The notes: generated by a model from the sequence alone, not told the origin. A stretch of 64,000 bases of DNA from Pseudomonas sp. ABC1 (GCF_013395055.1 NZ_CP058349.1:1302001-1366000), one strand, 5' to 3'. Positions 16,929-26,484 are shown, counted from the first letter of the stretch. Numbers and translations are program-made.

Positions 16929-17719
16929 GAACCCATTACCCAACGCGGCATACTGCGCTTGATCGTCCGCCATAGCTCGGCCTTGCTGGCCGGCTCTTCC
17001 ATCAGTGACTCCAGGCCCGGTATCGCCAGCGCCCGTCCGACACCTTCGATATCCAACTCACGCCAGCAGGCTTCGAGGCCGACTTCTCCAGCAAAGCGCA
17101 GCGCCGGCAGCCCGATCAGCCACAGGCAATCGCTGCCCATCTGCTCCAGTTCGGCCATGAGCACGCCTTGCACGTAGTCGCACGCCGCTTCGGCACCCTG
17201 GTCGAGGCTGCCACGGTGCAGCAAGGGCCAGCGTATCGGCTCGCCATCGCCCACCTGCTGGGGACGGTCGGGCAGTCTGGCAGCCTTGAGGATGTCCTTG
17301 AGCAGCACATAGGCAGGATCACGGCTCTGGAAAGGTTCGCCAGTCGGCAGCTCCACCAGCAGCAGGCAACTGCCGGCACGCAGCAATTGCAGGGAAAACC
17401 GGGGCGGCGGCACCCTGGGCGCCTCGACCTCGACCGGAGTGGCAACCTCCGCAACCGCTGGAGCGGCCTCGACGGCCGGCGGCATCATCCGTTCCCGCAA
17501 GGGACGCGATACCTCACCCGCGACCACCGGTTCAGCGGCAACGACAGGCTCGACGGAGCGCTCGGGGATGACGACAGGCTCAGGCGAGACCTCGACCACC
17601 TCCAGCAGCGCTGGCCGGGAGGGTGCGGCAAACGGCAACAGGGTACGCGGCAGCCAGCATGTCACCTGCATGGCATCCAGATAGGCCCTACGGCGGAACT
17701 CTGCGTTCAAGCTTCGCAC
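16925..17719 (-). CDS. holD: Probable DNA polymerase III psi subunit (cryptic pseudomonad HolD)
   Basis: 264-residue protein with three parts: a short N-terminal segment (RRRAYLDAMQVTCWLP), a low-complexity Pro/Val/Glu/Ala linker at about 40-105, and a globular C-terminal half. The N-terminus resembles the chi-binding segment of enteric psi (RRDWQLQQLGITQW). Gene order holD-rimI is conserved, and pseudomonads are known to have a psi subunit about twice enteric length and hard to spot by similarity. Psi bridges the clamp loader to chi and SSB. Identification rests on context plus that short N-terminal match. Automated annotation might call it a TonB-like or hypothetical protein because of the linker. 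Confidence 0.65.
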   Translation of the reverse strand: MRSLNAEFRRRAYLDAMQVTCWLPRTLLPFAAPSRPALLEVVEVSPEPVVIPERSVEPVVAAEPVVAGEVSRPLRERMMPPAVEAAPAVAEVATPVEVEAPRVPPPRFSLQLLRAGSCLLLVELPTGEPFQSRDPAYVLLKDILKAARLPDRPQQVGDGEPIRWPLLHRGSLDQGAEAACDYVQGVLMAELEQMGSDCLWLIGLPALRFAGEVGLEACWRELDIEGVGRALAIPGLESLMEEPASKAELWRTIKRSMPRWVMGS

Positions 17720-17843
17720 CTGTCCGAGAAATCAAAGACAGGGATTGTCGCGTAGCGGGCGGCAGGTCACAAGCAGCTTCAGGCCTTGGTGCGACGTACC
17801 AGTCCGTGTCCGGACAGTACAACCAGGCACGCCTTCTCCTTCA

Positions 17844-17860
17844 CCCGCTTGCGGGAGAGG
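17844..17860. repeat. Copy of a GC-rich hairpin repeat core
   Basis: Contains CCCGCTTGCGGGAGAGG, identical over 17 bases to part of the compound repeat at 57037-57126. It forms a short CCCGC/GCGGG hairpin with a TT loop, in the gap between divergent holD and recN. It looks like a degenerate single copy of an interspersed repeat. Confidence 0.6.
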
Positions 17861-17905
17861 ATCGACGAGTGGGAAAAAGCTTCCAGTAATGGCCTCCCCC
17901 ACAGC

Positions 17906-17934
17906 TTGAAGCACGAAAAAAAGAACTGTATAAA
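17906..17934 (+). promoter_or_regulatory. Sigma70 promoter of recN
   Basis: TTGAAG at 17906-17911 and TATAAA at 17929-17934 are separated by exactly 17 bp, close to consensus. The -10 box lies inside the LexA site. The recN start is 31 bp downstream of the -10. Confidence 0.75.
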
Positions 17935-17941
17935 TACACAG
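17926..17941. promoter_or_regulatory. LexA (SOS) box
   Basis: CTGTATAAATACACAG matches the LexA consensus CTGT-N8-ACAG exactly at its ends, with an AT-rich centre. It covers the recN -10 region, so LexA binding would block initiation. recN is a classic SOS gene. Confidence 0.9.
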
Positions 17942-17964
17942 CAATCAACCTTGGGAGCCTCGCC

Positions 17965-19638
17965 ATGCTGGTTCATCTGTCCATCCGCAACTACGCCATC
18001 GTCGAGCACCTCGACCTCGAACTGAAGCGCGGCATGAGCGTGATCAGCGGCGAGACCGGTGCCGGCAAGTCGATCATGCTCGACGCCCTCGGCCTGGCAT
18101 TGGGTGATCGTACCGACAGCAGCGCGGTGCGCACCGGCGCGGACAAGGCCGACATCCTCGCCAGCTTCGACCTCGAAGACATACCCGACGCCCGCACCTG
18201 GCTGGCCGAACGCGACATGGAGCACGACGGCCCCTGCATCCTGCGGCGGGTCATCACGGCCGAGGGCCGCTCGCGCTGCTACATCAATAGCACCCCCTGC
18301 CCCCAGGGCGACCTCAAGGCGCTGGGCGAGCTGATGATCGACATCCATAGCCAGCACGAACACCAATCCCTGCTGAAACACGACACCCACCGGCGCCTGC
18401 TCGACGAGTACAGCGGCAACCAGGAACTGGCCCGTCAGGTCCAGCAGGCTGCCCAGCGCTGGCGCCAGACCCGCCAGGAACTGGAGCGCCTGAGCAACAG
18501 TAGCGAGGAACAGCGCGCACGCCACCAACTGCTCAGCTACCAGTTGGAAGAACTGGAAAACCTTTCCCTGGGCGAGAACGAACTGGAACAACTGGAGCAG
18601 GAACATCGCAACCTGGCCAACGCCGGGCAACTGCTCGGCACCTGCCAGCAGGTGCTGGACATCTGCAGCGAGAATGATGCCGGCAACGTGCTGTCGCTGC
18701 TCAACGCCAGCCTGCAACGCCTCGCCAGCGTACAGGGCAACGCCAGTGCACTGGGCGAAGCCAGCAACCTGCTGGCCAGTGCGCAGATCCAGGTCGAGGA
18801 AGCCATGGGCGAACTCAACCGCTTCCTCGATCATTTCGACGACGACCCGCAGCGCCAGCAATTCCTGGAAGAACGCCTGGACAGCATCTACACCCTGGCC
18901 CGCAAGCACCGGGTACAGCCCGGAGAACTCTGCGCCCTTCAGCAACAACTGCTGGAGGAGCTGGAGAATCTCAATGCCGATGACGAAACCCTGGTCCGCC
19001 TCGAACAGGAACTCACGGGCCTGGCGCACGACTACGACGAGAAAGCCAACGCATTGAGCGCCAGGCGCCAGAGCGCGATAGAGCCCCTGGCCCGAGCGGT
19101 GGAAGAAGAGATCCAGCGACTGGGCATGCCTGGCGGGAAGTTCTGTATCCAGCTCAAGCCCACGGCAACCGACGAGCGGCCCCCGCAAGGACTGGAACAG
19201 GTCGAGTTCCTGGTCAGCGCCAACCCTGGGCAACCGCCCCGCCCCCTGGCCAAGGTGGCTTCGGGGGGTGAACTGTCGCGCATCAGCCTGGCGATCCAGG
19301 TGATCACTGCCCAGACCTCGCGTACGCCGACACTGGTCTTCGATGAAGTGGACGTCGGCATCGGTGGCCCGACCGCGGAAGTCGTCGGCCTGCTGCTACG
19401 CCGCCTGGGCGAGCGCGGGCAGGTCCTGACCGTCACCCACCTGCCCCAGGTCGCAGCCCAGGGCCATCACCACCTGTTCGTGCACAAGGCGCGTGGCCAG
19501 GATGAAACCCGTACCGCTGTCAGCAGCCTGCTGGACGACAGTCGTATCGAAGAGATCGCCCGCATGCTCGGCGGCGTGGAACTGACGGAGCAATCCCTCG
19601 CACATGCCCGGCAGATGGTAGAAGCCGCACAGTTGTAA
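17965..19638 (+). CDS. recN: DNA repair protein RecN
   Basis: SMC-like ATPase of 557 residues acting in double-strand-break repair. It begins MLVHLSIRNYAIVEHLDLEL and has Walker A GETGAGKSIMLDALGLAL at about 31-48. A long Gln/Glu-rich coiled-coil region covers about 155-380. The ABC signature segment is VASGGELSRISLA, and the Walker B segment LVFDEVDVGIGG is near 457. The family is typically about 550 residues. Regulated by the overlapping LexA box. Convergent with lpxC. Confidence 0.96.
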   Translation: MLVHLSIRNYAIVEHLDLELKRGMSVISGETGAGKSIMLDALGLALGDRTDSSAVRTGADKADILASFDLEDIPDARTWLAERDMEHDGPCILRRVITAEGRSRCYINSTPCPQGDLKALGELMIDIHSQHEHQSLLKHDTHRRLLDEYSGNQELARQVQQAAQRWRQTRQELERLSNSSEEQRARHQLLSYQLEELENLSLGENELEQLEQEHRNLANAGQLLGTCQQVLDICSENDAGNVLSLLNASLQRLASVQGNASALGEASNLLASAQIQVEEAMGELNRFLDHFDDDPQRQQFLEERLDSIYTLARKHRVQPGELCALQQQLLEELENLNADDETLVRLEQELTGLAHDYDEKANALSARRQSAIEPLARAVEEEIQRLGMPGGKFCIQLKPTATDERPPQGLEQVEFLVSANPGQPPRPLAKVASGGELSRISLAIQVITAQTSRTPTLVFDEVDVGIGGPTAEVVGLLLRRLGERGQVLTVTHLPQVAAQGHHHLFVHKARGQDETRTAVSSLLDDSRIEEIARMLGGVELTEQSLAHARQMVEAAQL

Positions 19639-19691
19639 CCACGCAAAGACACCTGGCGGCTATCGCACCAGCATTTCCTGCACACGAAAAA

Positions 19692-19711
19692 AAGCCACCC
19701 GAAGGTGGCTT
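19692..19711 (-). terminator. Rho-independent terminator after lpxC
   Basis: AAGCCACC at 19692-19699 pairs with GGTGGCTT at 19704-19711 around a four-base loop that reads TTCG on the minus strand. Reading from lpxC, the stem runs into a T tract (complement of the A run at 19687-19693). It ends the dcw run and could also serve recN on the other strand. Confidence 0.85.
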
Positions 19712-19731
19712 AAAAGGAAAGAGAGTATTGC

Positions 19732-20643
19732 TTAGCCGGCTGCAACCGGACGCATATAAGAAATGGGCGCGGTTTCAGGGTCGTCGAAGGTGACCAGCTC
19801 CCAGGCATCCTCTTGCTCCATCAGCGAGCGCAGCAGGCGGTTATTCAACGCATGCCCCGACTTATAGCCACGGAACTCGCCGATCAGGCTGGTCCCCAGG
19901 AGGTAAAGGTCGCCAATGGCATCGAGTATCTTGTGTTTGACGAATTCGTCCTCGTAACGCAGGCCGTCCTCGTTAAGCACTTGATCGTCATCGACAACGA
20001 TGGCGTTTTCCACACTGCCGCCGCGAGCCAGGTTATGCGAACGCAGGAATTCCAGGTCGCGGGTGAACCCGAAGGTCCTGGCACGACTGACTTCCTTGAC
20101 GAAGGAAGTACTGGAGAAATCCACGCTGGCAGTCTGGGTACGACCGCGGAAGACCGGATGATCGAAGTCGATCTCGAAACTGACCTTGAAACCCTCGAAC
20201 GGCAGGAAGGTAGCGCGCTTGTCGCCATCCACCACCGTCACTTCCCGCTTGATGCGGATGAACTTCTTATGGGCGTCCTGCTCTTGCAGGCCTGCCGATT
20301 GAATCAGGAACACGAAGGGGCCGGCGCTGCCGTCCATGATCGGCACTTCGGAGGCGGAAAGCTCGACATAGGCATTGTCGATGCCCAATCCGGCCATGGC
20401 CGAAAGCAGATGCTCCACTGTGTCGACCTTGACATCACCGCTGACCAGCGTCGTAGACATGGTCGTTTCCCCGACATTCAGCGCGAGCGCGCGAATCTCC
20501 ACGGGAGGCACGAGATCGGTGCGGCAGAACACGATACCGCTGTCGATCGGTGCAGGCTTCAGGGTCAGGTAGACCTTTTCCCCCGAGTGCAAGCCGACGC
20601 CAGTAGCGCGGATGGTGTTCTTCAGTGTGCGTTGTCTGATCAT
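19732..20643 (-). CDS. lpxC: UDP-3-O-acyl-N-acetylglucosamine deacetylase LpxC
   Basis: Zinc deacetylase committing lipid A synthesis; 303 residues. It begins MIRQRTLKNTIRATGVGLHSG and has the zinc-ligand region VDTVEHLLSAMAGLGIDNAY near 75-95 (with His79). HKILDAIGDLYLLG near 237 supplies His and Asp ligands. It is last gene of the dcw cluster, 109 bp after ftsZ, the standard position in pseudomonads. A terminator follows. Confidence 0.97.
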   Translation of the reverse strand: MIRQRTLKNTIRATGVGLHSGEKVYLTLKPAPIDSGIVFCRTDLVPPVEIRALALNVGETTMSTTLVSGDVKVDTVEHLLSAMAGLGIDNAYVELSASEVPIMDGSAGPFVFLIQSAGLQEQDAHKKFIRIKREVTVVDGDKRATFLPFEGFKVSFEIDFDHPVFRGRTQTASVDFSSTSFVKEVSRARTFGFTRDLEFLRSHNLARGGSVENAIVVDDDQVLNEDGLRYEDEFVKHKILDAIGDLYLLGTSLIGEFRGYKSGHALNNRLLRSLMEQEDAWELVTFDDPETAPISYMRPVAAG

Positions 20644-20752
20644 GGCTTGGTTCGCTGTATCCGCTGCGAATGGCTTTCAGTAAAGGGCTGCGATGATAGC
20701 AGAAGCCCTGTTTGCTGAATACCGATCACACCTATCCCCTCGATAAACTGAT

Positions 20753-21937
20753 TCAATCGGCCTGACGACGCAGGAACGCTGGAATGTCCAGGTAATCCAG
20801 GTCTTCCTGCGGGTTCAGGCGGGCTGCGGTCGCGGCAGCCTGTGCCTGGTTGCGCATGACGGTCGGACGCTCCAGTTCGCGGTAGTTGACCGCAGCCTGC
20901 TCGTTACGCGCCGGAATCACGGCAGCCGCGACGCTCGGGGCGCTCAGGGTGTTGTCGACCACCTTGACCGGCTTCTCGCCACGCGGGCCGAGGCCAGTGG
21001 CAACCACGGTGACATGCAGTTCGTCGCTCATGTCCGGATCGATCACGGCACCGACCTTGACGGTGGCTTCGTCGGACGCGAAGGCTTCGATGATCTCGCC
21101 CACTGCGGCGTACTCGCCCAGGGACAGGTCGAAACCGGCAGTGATGTTGACCAGGATGCCGCGAGCGCCCTGCAGGTTGACGTCTTCCAGCAGCGGGTTG
21201 CGGATCGCCGCCTCGGTCGCTTCACGGGCACGGTTCGGCCCGGTGGAGCAGCCAGTACCCATCATGGCCATGCCCATCTCGCCCATGACGGTCTTGACGT
21301 CGGCGAAGTCGACGTTCATCAGGCCGGGACGTTGCATGATGTCGGAGATGCCACGCACGGCGCCGGACAATACGTCGTCCGCCTTGGCGAAGGCCGACAG
21401 CAGGCTGGCGTCCTTGCCGAGGATGGTCAGCAGCTTCTCGTTGGGGATGGTGATCAGCGAGTCGACGCACTCGGACAGCGCACGGATACCTTCATCGGCG
21501 ACCTGCATACGGCGGCGGCCTTCGAAGGGGAACGGACGGGTGACCACGGCCACGGTCAGGATGCCCATTTCCTTGGCGACCGACGCGATCACCGGCGCAG
21601 CGCCGGTACCGGTACCGCCACCCATGCCCGTGGTGATAAAGACCATGTCGGCGCCTTCCAGCACTTCAGCGATGCGCTCGCGGTCTTCGGTAGCGGCCTG
21701 GCGACCGATTTCCGGGTTGGTGCCGGCACCCAGGCCCTTGGTGATGGAAGAACCGAGTTGCAGCACCGTGCGCGCCTCGACCTTCTTCAGCGCCTGGGCA
21801 TCGGTATTGGCGCAGATGAACTCAACGCCTTCGACGTTGTTGCGCACCATGTGATTGACTGCGTTGCCACCGCCACCACCGACACCGATGACTTTGATGA
21901 CCGCGTTTTGCGGGGTGTGATCGACCAGTTCAAACAT
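20753..21937 (-). CDS. ftsZ: Cell division protein FtsZ
   Basis: Tubulin-like GTPase forming the Z ring; 394 residues. The nucleotide-binding site includes VGGGGGNAVNHM near 20 and the tubulin signature GMGGGTGTGAAPVIA at about 104-118. The T7 synergy-type segment is NVDFADVKTVM. After a variable linker (about 320-375) the conserved C-terminal peptide LDYLDIPAFLRRQ binds FtsA/ZipA. It is preceded by a strong GGAGAGA ribosome site and a 52-bp gap from ftsA. Confidence 0.98.
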   Translation of the reverse strand: MFELVDHTPQNAVIKVIGVGGGGGNAVNHMVRNNVEGVEFICANTDAQALKKVEARTVLQLGSSITKGLGAGTNPEIGRQAATEDRERIAEVLEGADMVFITTGMGGGTGTGAAPVIASVAKEMGILTVAVVTRPFPFEGRRRMQVADEGIRALSECVDSLITIPNEKLLTILGKDASLLSAFAKADDVLSGAVRGISDIMQRPGLMNVDFADVKTVMGEMGMAMMGTGCSTGPNRAREATEAAIRNPLLEDVNLQGARGILVNITAGFDLSLGEYAAVGEIIEAFASDEATVKVGAVIDPDMSDELHVTVVATGLGPRGEKPVKVVDNTLSAPSVAAAVIPARNEQAAVNYRELERPTVMRNQAQAAATAARLNPQEDLDYLDIPAFLRRQAD

Positions 21938-21989
21938 TTTCTCTCTCCTTCCAACTTTCTAGTTTTGTGTTACAGCTGCACTGCATTGC

Positions 21990-23234
21990 TCAGAAATTGC
22001 CCTGGACCCAGCTTTTCAGCCGCTCCAGAACGGATGTCTTGTTCTCTTCCGTCGTCCCGCTGCCAGCGGATGGCGTGCCGTCCGTCTGCTTCTGCAAGCC
22101 GTAGAGCAACAGGCCGACAGCGGTCGAATAGATCGGGTTGCGCACCACGTCGGCCAGCCCTTTGAAGCGATGAGGCGAACCCAGGCGTACCGGCATATGG
22201 AAGATTTCCTCGGCCAGTTCCACGGCACCTTCCATCTTCGATGTACCACCGGTCAGGACAATGCCGGCGGGCACCAGATCTTCGTAGCCGCTGCGACGCA
22301 GTTCGGCCTGGATCAGGGTGAACAGTTCGTCGTAACGCGGCTCCACCACCTCGGCCAGCGCTTGGCGCGACAGCTCGCGCGGCGGACGGTCGCCAACGCT
22401 CGGCACCTTGATGGTTTCGCCGGCGCCCGCCAGCTTGGCCAGGGCGCAGGCATAGCGAATCTTGATTTCCTCGGCGTACTGGGTCGGCGTACGCAGGGCC
22501 ATGGCGATGTCATTGGTGACCTGGTCGCCCGCGATCGGGATCACCGCAGTATGGCGAATGGCGCCTTCGGTGAAGATGCAGATATCCGTGGTGCCACCGC
22601 CGATGTCCACCAGGCACACGCCCAGTTCCTTCTCGTCATCGGTCAGCACCGCGTGGGCCGAGGCCAGTTGTTCGAGAATGATGTCGTCGACTTCCAGCCC
22701 ACAGCGACGCACGCATTTCTCGACGTTCTGCGCGGCGTTCACCGCACAGGTCACCACGTGCACCTTGGCTTCCAGGCGCACGCCGGACATGCCCAGTGGC
22801 TCGCGCACGCCTTCCTGGTTATCGATGACGTAGTCCTGCGGCAGGGTGTGCAGCACGCGCTGGTCAGCCGGAATCGCCACGGCCTGGGCTGCGTCCAGGA
22901 CACGTTCCAGGTCCGCACCGCTCACTTCGCGATCACGGATCGCCACGATGCCATGGGAGTTCAGGCTGCGCACATGGTTGCCCGCCAGGCCGACGAAAGC
23001 CGAGTGGATACGGCAGCCCGCCATCAACTGGGCCTCTTCGACCGCCCGCTGGATGGATTGCACGGTGGACTCGATATTCACCACGACGCCCTTTTTCAGG
23101 CCGCGCGACGGATGGGTACCGATACCCACGATTTCCAGTTCGCCATCCCCCGACACTTCACCCACCAGGGCAACGACCTTGGAGGTGCCGATATCGAGTC
23201 CGACGATCATCTTGCCACTCTGCACGCTGGACAT
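21990..23234 (-). CDS. ftsA: Cell division protein FtsA
   Basis: Actin-like membrane tether for FtsZ; 414 residues. It has the phosphate-1 motif IVGLDIGTSKVVALVGE near 10-26 and VCLVDIGGGTTDICIFTEGA near 203-222. The adenosine-binding segment is GIVLTGGTSKMEG near 336. The C-terminal amphipathic membrane-targeting helix is VLERLKSWVQGNF. It sits between ftsQ and ftsZ as usual. Confidence 0.98.
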   Translation of the reverse strand: MSSVQSGKMIVGLDIGTSKVVALVGEVSGDGELEIVGIGTHPSRGLKKGVVVNIESTVQSIQRAVEEAQLMAGCRIHSAFVGLAGNHVRSLNSHGIVAIRDREVSGADLERVLDAAQAVAIPADQRVLHTLPQDYVIDNQEGVREPLGMSGVRLEAKVHVVTCAVNAAQNVEKCVRRCGLEVDDIILEQLASAHAVLTDDEKELGVCLVDIGGGTTDICIFTEGAIRHTAVIPIAGDQVTNDIAMALRTPTQYAEEIKIRYACALAKLAGAGETIKVPSVGDRPPRELSRQALAEVVEPRYDELFTLIQAELRRSGYEDLVPAGIVLTGGTSKMEGAVELAEEIFHMPVRLGSPHRFKGLADVVRNPIYSTAVGLLLYGLQKQTDGTPSAGSGTTEENKTSVLERLKSWVQGNF

Positions 23235-23247
23235 TCTCTTTCGTTCC

Positions 23248-24096
23248 TCAATTCTTCACGGCGGCGGTCAACTCGTCCGCCAGGTGGACCGGTTCGCGCC
23301 AGGCCACGGCCAGGCCGTTGGCATAGCGCAGGTCGATCCGGGCAATTTTCTCACTCTGCGGCGCCAGTTCCTGCTGATAGATGGCGGTGAAACGACGCAT
23401 CTTCTCGACGATATGATCCCGTCCCAGCAACAGCTCCAACCCCTGGTTGGTGCTGAGGAACCAACTGCCCCGCTCGCGCAACTCCAGACGCTGGATGGAA
23501 AAGCCGAGAGGCCGCAACATCTGGCTAAGCATTTGATATTGCTGCATGACTTTCTGTTCAGCGCGCTTGGGACCATGCAACTGTGGCAAGTGTTCATAAT
23601 GTGTCAGGTCATTTGGCGAAAAAGCCTGTCCACGGTTGTTCAGCAGCGCCTCGTCGCCCCAACGCGCGATGGGCAGATGCTCCTGAAGACGCAGCGCAAC
23701 CTGGTCCGGCCAGACGCGGCGGACTTCCACATGGGAGATCCAGGGCATCTCTTCGAGGTTGCTGCGCAGGCCATTCAGGTCGACCTTGAAGAAACTTGCC
23801 TCGACGAAGGGCGCGATACGCTGCTGTATCGCCTGCTGGCTGATATAGCTCATGTCGCCCTGCACACTGACCTTGGCGATGGGCCGGTCGGCATAGGGCA
23901 TCAGGCGTACGCCCAGTTCATACAGGCTGACCAGCAGGCCAACCAGCAGCAACGGCCAGAGCAGGCGCTTGAGCCCGCTCAGATCGACACGCGGCAGGCG
24001 CGCACCCAGCGGCTTCGGCTCGACCAGCCGACTGGCGCCACGAGGCGACGGCTTGCGAGCTCCGGCTGGCTGAGTGTGACGCAGCGTGGCGATCAT
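23248..24096 (-). CDS. ftsQ: Cell division protein FtsQ
   Basis: Bitopic divisome protein of 282 residues: a basic cytoplasmic N-terminus, one helix at about 47-68 (LLWPLLLVGLLVSLYELGV), then a POTRA domain (IAKVSVQGDMSYISQQAIQQ) and a beta domain. Start MIATLRHTQPAG at 24096 lies four bases after the ddlB stop. The longer open frame into ddlB is rejected. It connects to FtsB/FtsL, with ftsL encoded at the head of this cluster. Confidence 0.95.
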   Translation of the reverse strand: MIATLRHTQPAGARKPSPRGASRLVEPKPLGARLPRVDLSGLKRLLWPLLLVGLLVSLYELGVRLMPYADRPIAKVSVQGDMSYISQQAIQQRIAPFVEASFFKVDLNGLRSNLEEMPWISHVEVRRVWPDQVALRLQEHLPIARWGDEALLNNRGQAFSPNDLTHYEHLPQLHGPKRAEQKVMQQYQMLSQMLRPLGFSIQRLELRERGSWFLSTNQGLELLLGRDHIVEKMRRFTAIYQQELAPQSEKIARIDLRYANGLAVAWREPVHLADELTAAVKN

Positions 24097-24100
24097 GGCG

Positions 24101-25045
24101 TCAGGCCTCCACTTCCAGGCTTTCATCGAGGATGGCCAGCACCAGTTGCTGGAAATCCAGCCCGGCGGCACGGGCCGCCATCGGCACCAGACTGTGGTCG
24201 GTCATGCCCGGCACGGTATTCACTTCCAGCAGCCAGAAGCGCCCGTCGGCGTCCTGCATCACATCGGCACGGGCCCAGCCCTTGATGCCGACGGCTTCGC
24301 AGGCGCGCGCGGTCAGTTCCTTGAGTTCCTGTTCCTTGTCGGCGTCCAGGCCACAGGGAATGCGGTACTGGGTGTCGGAGGCCAGGTACTTGGCGTCGTA
24401 GTCGTAGAAGCTGTGCGGCGTGCCCAGGCCGATCGGTGGCAGCACCTGGCCACGCAGGGTGGCGATGGTGAACTCCGGCCCCTGGATCCATTGCTCCACC
24501 AGCACCTGCGAGTCGAAACCGCTGGCGGCACGCCAGGCCTCGACCAGTCCAGGCAGGTCGTCCACCTTGGCCATGCCGATGCTGGAGCCTTCGTGGGCCG
24601 GCTTGACGATCAGCGGGAAACCGAGCGCCTGCGCAGCCGCGCGGCAGTCCGCCTCGCTGGCCAGCACGGCATGGCGCGGTGTGGACAGGCCCAGGCTCTG
24701 CCAGACCTGCTTGGTGCGCAGCTTGTCCATCGCCAGGGCCGAGGCGAGGATGCCACTGCCGGTATAGGGAATTCCGGCGCACTCCAGCAGCCCTTGCATG
24801 CTGCCGTCCTCGCCACCGCGGCCATGCAGCACGATGAAAGCACGGTCGATACGCTCGCTGACCAGACGCTGCAGGAAGTCGTCGCCAACGTCGATGCCGA
24901 AGGCGTCGACACCGGCCGAGCGCAACGCGTCCAGCACTGCAGCCCCGGATTTCAGGGAAACCTCGCGCTCGGCACTGCGACCGCCGAACAGCACGGCGAC
25001 ACGGCCAAAGGCGCGTGGGTCACGGGTCGATTGCAGGGCGCTCAT
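24101..25045 (-). CDS. ddlB: D-alanine--D-alanine ligase DdlB
   Basis: ATP-grasp enzyme of 314 residues making the D-Ala-D-Ala dipeptide added by MurF. It has VAVLFGGRSAEREVSL near 16-31, the HGRGGEDGSMQGLLE loop near 78, and PLIVKPAHEGSSIGM near 145. The active-site region GRFWLLEVNTVPGMTDHS is near 265. It overlaps murC by 4 bp. Confidence 0.97.
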   Translation of the reverse strand: MSALQSTRDPRAFGRVAVLFGGRSAEREVSLKSGAAVLDALRSAGVDAFGIDVGDDFLQRLVSERIDRAFIVLHGRGGEDGSMQGLLECAGIPYTGSGILASALAMDKLRTKQVWQSLGLSTPRHAVLASEADCRAAAQALGFPLIVKPAHEGSSIGMAKVDDLPGLVEAWRAASGFDSQVLVEQWIQGPEFTIATLRGQVLPPIGLGTPHSFYDYDAKYLASDTQYRIPCGLDADKEQELKELTARACEAVGIKGWARADVMQDADGRFWLLEVNTVPGMTDHSLVPMAARAAGLDFQQLVLAILDESLEVEA

Positions 25046-26484
25046 TGGGCTTTCCTCTTGAACAGCGGACTTTTGATCAGTTGTGGTGCGAGACCACCAA
25101 TGTCGCCGGCGCCCTGGCAGAGCAGGATGTCGCCTGGCCGCAGCAGCGGCTTGACCAGCGGCGCCAGCTCGACGTCACGCTCGATATAGATAGGGTCCAG
25201 TTGCCCACGCTGACGGATGCTGTGGCACAGGTGACGGCTGTCGGCACCGGGAATCGGCTCCTCGCCGGCCGGGTAGACTTCCATCAGCAGCAACACGTTG
25301 GCATCGGCCAGCACCTGCACGAAGTCTTCGTAGAGGTCGCGGGTACGGGTAAAGCGGTGCGGCTGGTACACCATCACCAGGCGCCGCTCCGGCCAACCGC
25401 CACGGACGGCCTTGATCACCGCCGCCACTTCGCGCGGGTGATGGCCGTAGTCGTCTACCAGCATCACGTTGCCGCCCTCGACTTCCAGCTCGCCATAGAC
25501 CTGGAAACGCCGACCGACGCCTTCGAAGCCCGACAGCCCTTGCAGGATGGCATCGTCGCTGATGCCTTCGTCGGTGGCGATGGCAATGGTCGCCAGGGCA
25601 TTCAGGACGTTGTGGTTGCCCGGCATGTTCACCGACACCGCCATCGGCTCGCGGCCCTGGCGCAGCACGGTGAAGTGGGTGCGCATGCCTTCCTGGCGGA
25701 TGTCCACCGCACGCACGTCGGCATCTTCGCTGGTGCCGTAGGTGGTGGTCGGGCGGGCGATCTGCGGCAGGATCTCGCGCACCACCGGATCGTCCACACA
25801 AAGCACGGCCAGGCCGTAGAACGGCAGGTTGTGCAGGAACTCGATGAAGGTTTTCTTCAGCTTGCCGAAGTCGCCGCCATAGGTGCTCATATGGTCGGCG
25901 TCGATGTTGGTCACCACCGACACCATCGGTTGCAGGTGCAGGAAGCTGGCGTCGCTCTCGTCGGCTTCGGCGATCAGGTAGCGGCTCTCGCCCAGCTTGG
26001 CGTTAGTGCCGGCGGCAGTCAGGCGGCCACCGATGACGAAGGTCGGGTCCAGGCCACCCGCGGCGAACACCGAGGCCAGCAGGCTGGTGGTGGTGGTCTT
26101 GCCATGGGTGCCGGCGACCGCGATGCCATGCCGGTAGCGCATCAGCTCGGCCAGCATCTCTGCACGCGGCACTACCGGGATGCGCTGCTCCAGCGCCACG
26201 GCCACTTCCGGGTTCGACTCGTTGACCGCGCTGGAAACCACCAGCACGTCGGAGCCGGTGACGTTGTCCGCCTGGTGGCCGATGAAAATCTGCGCGCCGA
26301 AGCTGGCCAGGCGCTCGGTGGTCGCCGAAGCCTTGAGGTCGGAACCGGACACTTCGTAGCCCAGGTTGAGCAGCACTTCGGCAATACCGCACATGCCGAC
26401 ACCGCCGATACCGACGAAATGGATACGGCGAATCCGACGCATACGCCGGACTTCCGCCTTGACCGCCGCAGGAGACTTAGCCAT
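25042..26484 (-). CDS. murC: UDP-N-acetylmuramate--L-alanine ligase MurC
   Basis: First Mur ligase, adding L-Ala to UDP-MurNAc; 480 residues. It shows the N-terminal Rossmann segment IHFVGIGGVGMCGIAEVL at about 20-37, P-loop AGTHGKTTTTSL near 122-133, and DDYGHHPREV near 343. The start overlaps the end of murG by 8 bp, consistent with co-transcription. Confidence 0.97.
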   Translation of the reverse strand: MAKSPAAVKAEVRRMRRIRRIHFVGIGGVGMCGIAEVLLNLGYEVSGSDLKASATTERLASFGAQIFIGHQADNVTGSDVLVVSSAVNESNPEVAVALEQRIPVVPRAEMLAELMRYRHGIAVAGTHGKTTTTSLLASVFAAGGLDPTFVIGGRLTAAGTNAKLGESRYLIAEADESDASFLHLQPMVSVVTNIDADHMSTYGGDFGKLKKTFIEFLHNLPFYGLAVLCVDDPVVREILPQIARPTTTYGTSEDADVRAVDIRQEGMRTHFTVLRQGREPMAVSVNMPGNHNVLNALATIAIATDEGISDDAILQGLSGFEGVGRRFQVYGELEVEGGNVMLVDDYGHHPREVAAVIKAVRGGWPERRLVMVYQPHRFTRTRDLYEDFVQVLADANVLLLMEVYPAGEEPIPGADSRHLCHSIRQRGQLDPIYIERDVELAPLVKPLLRPGDILLCQGAGDIGGLAPQLIKSPLFKRKAQ

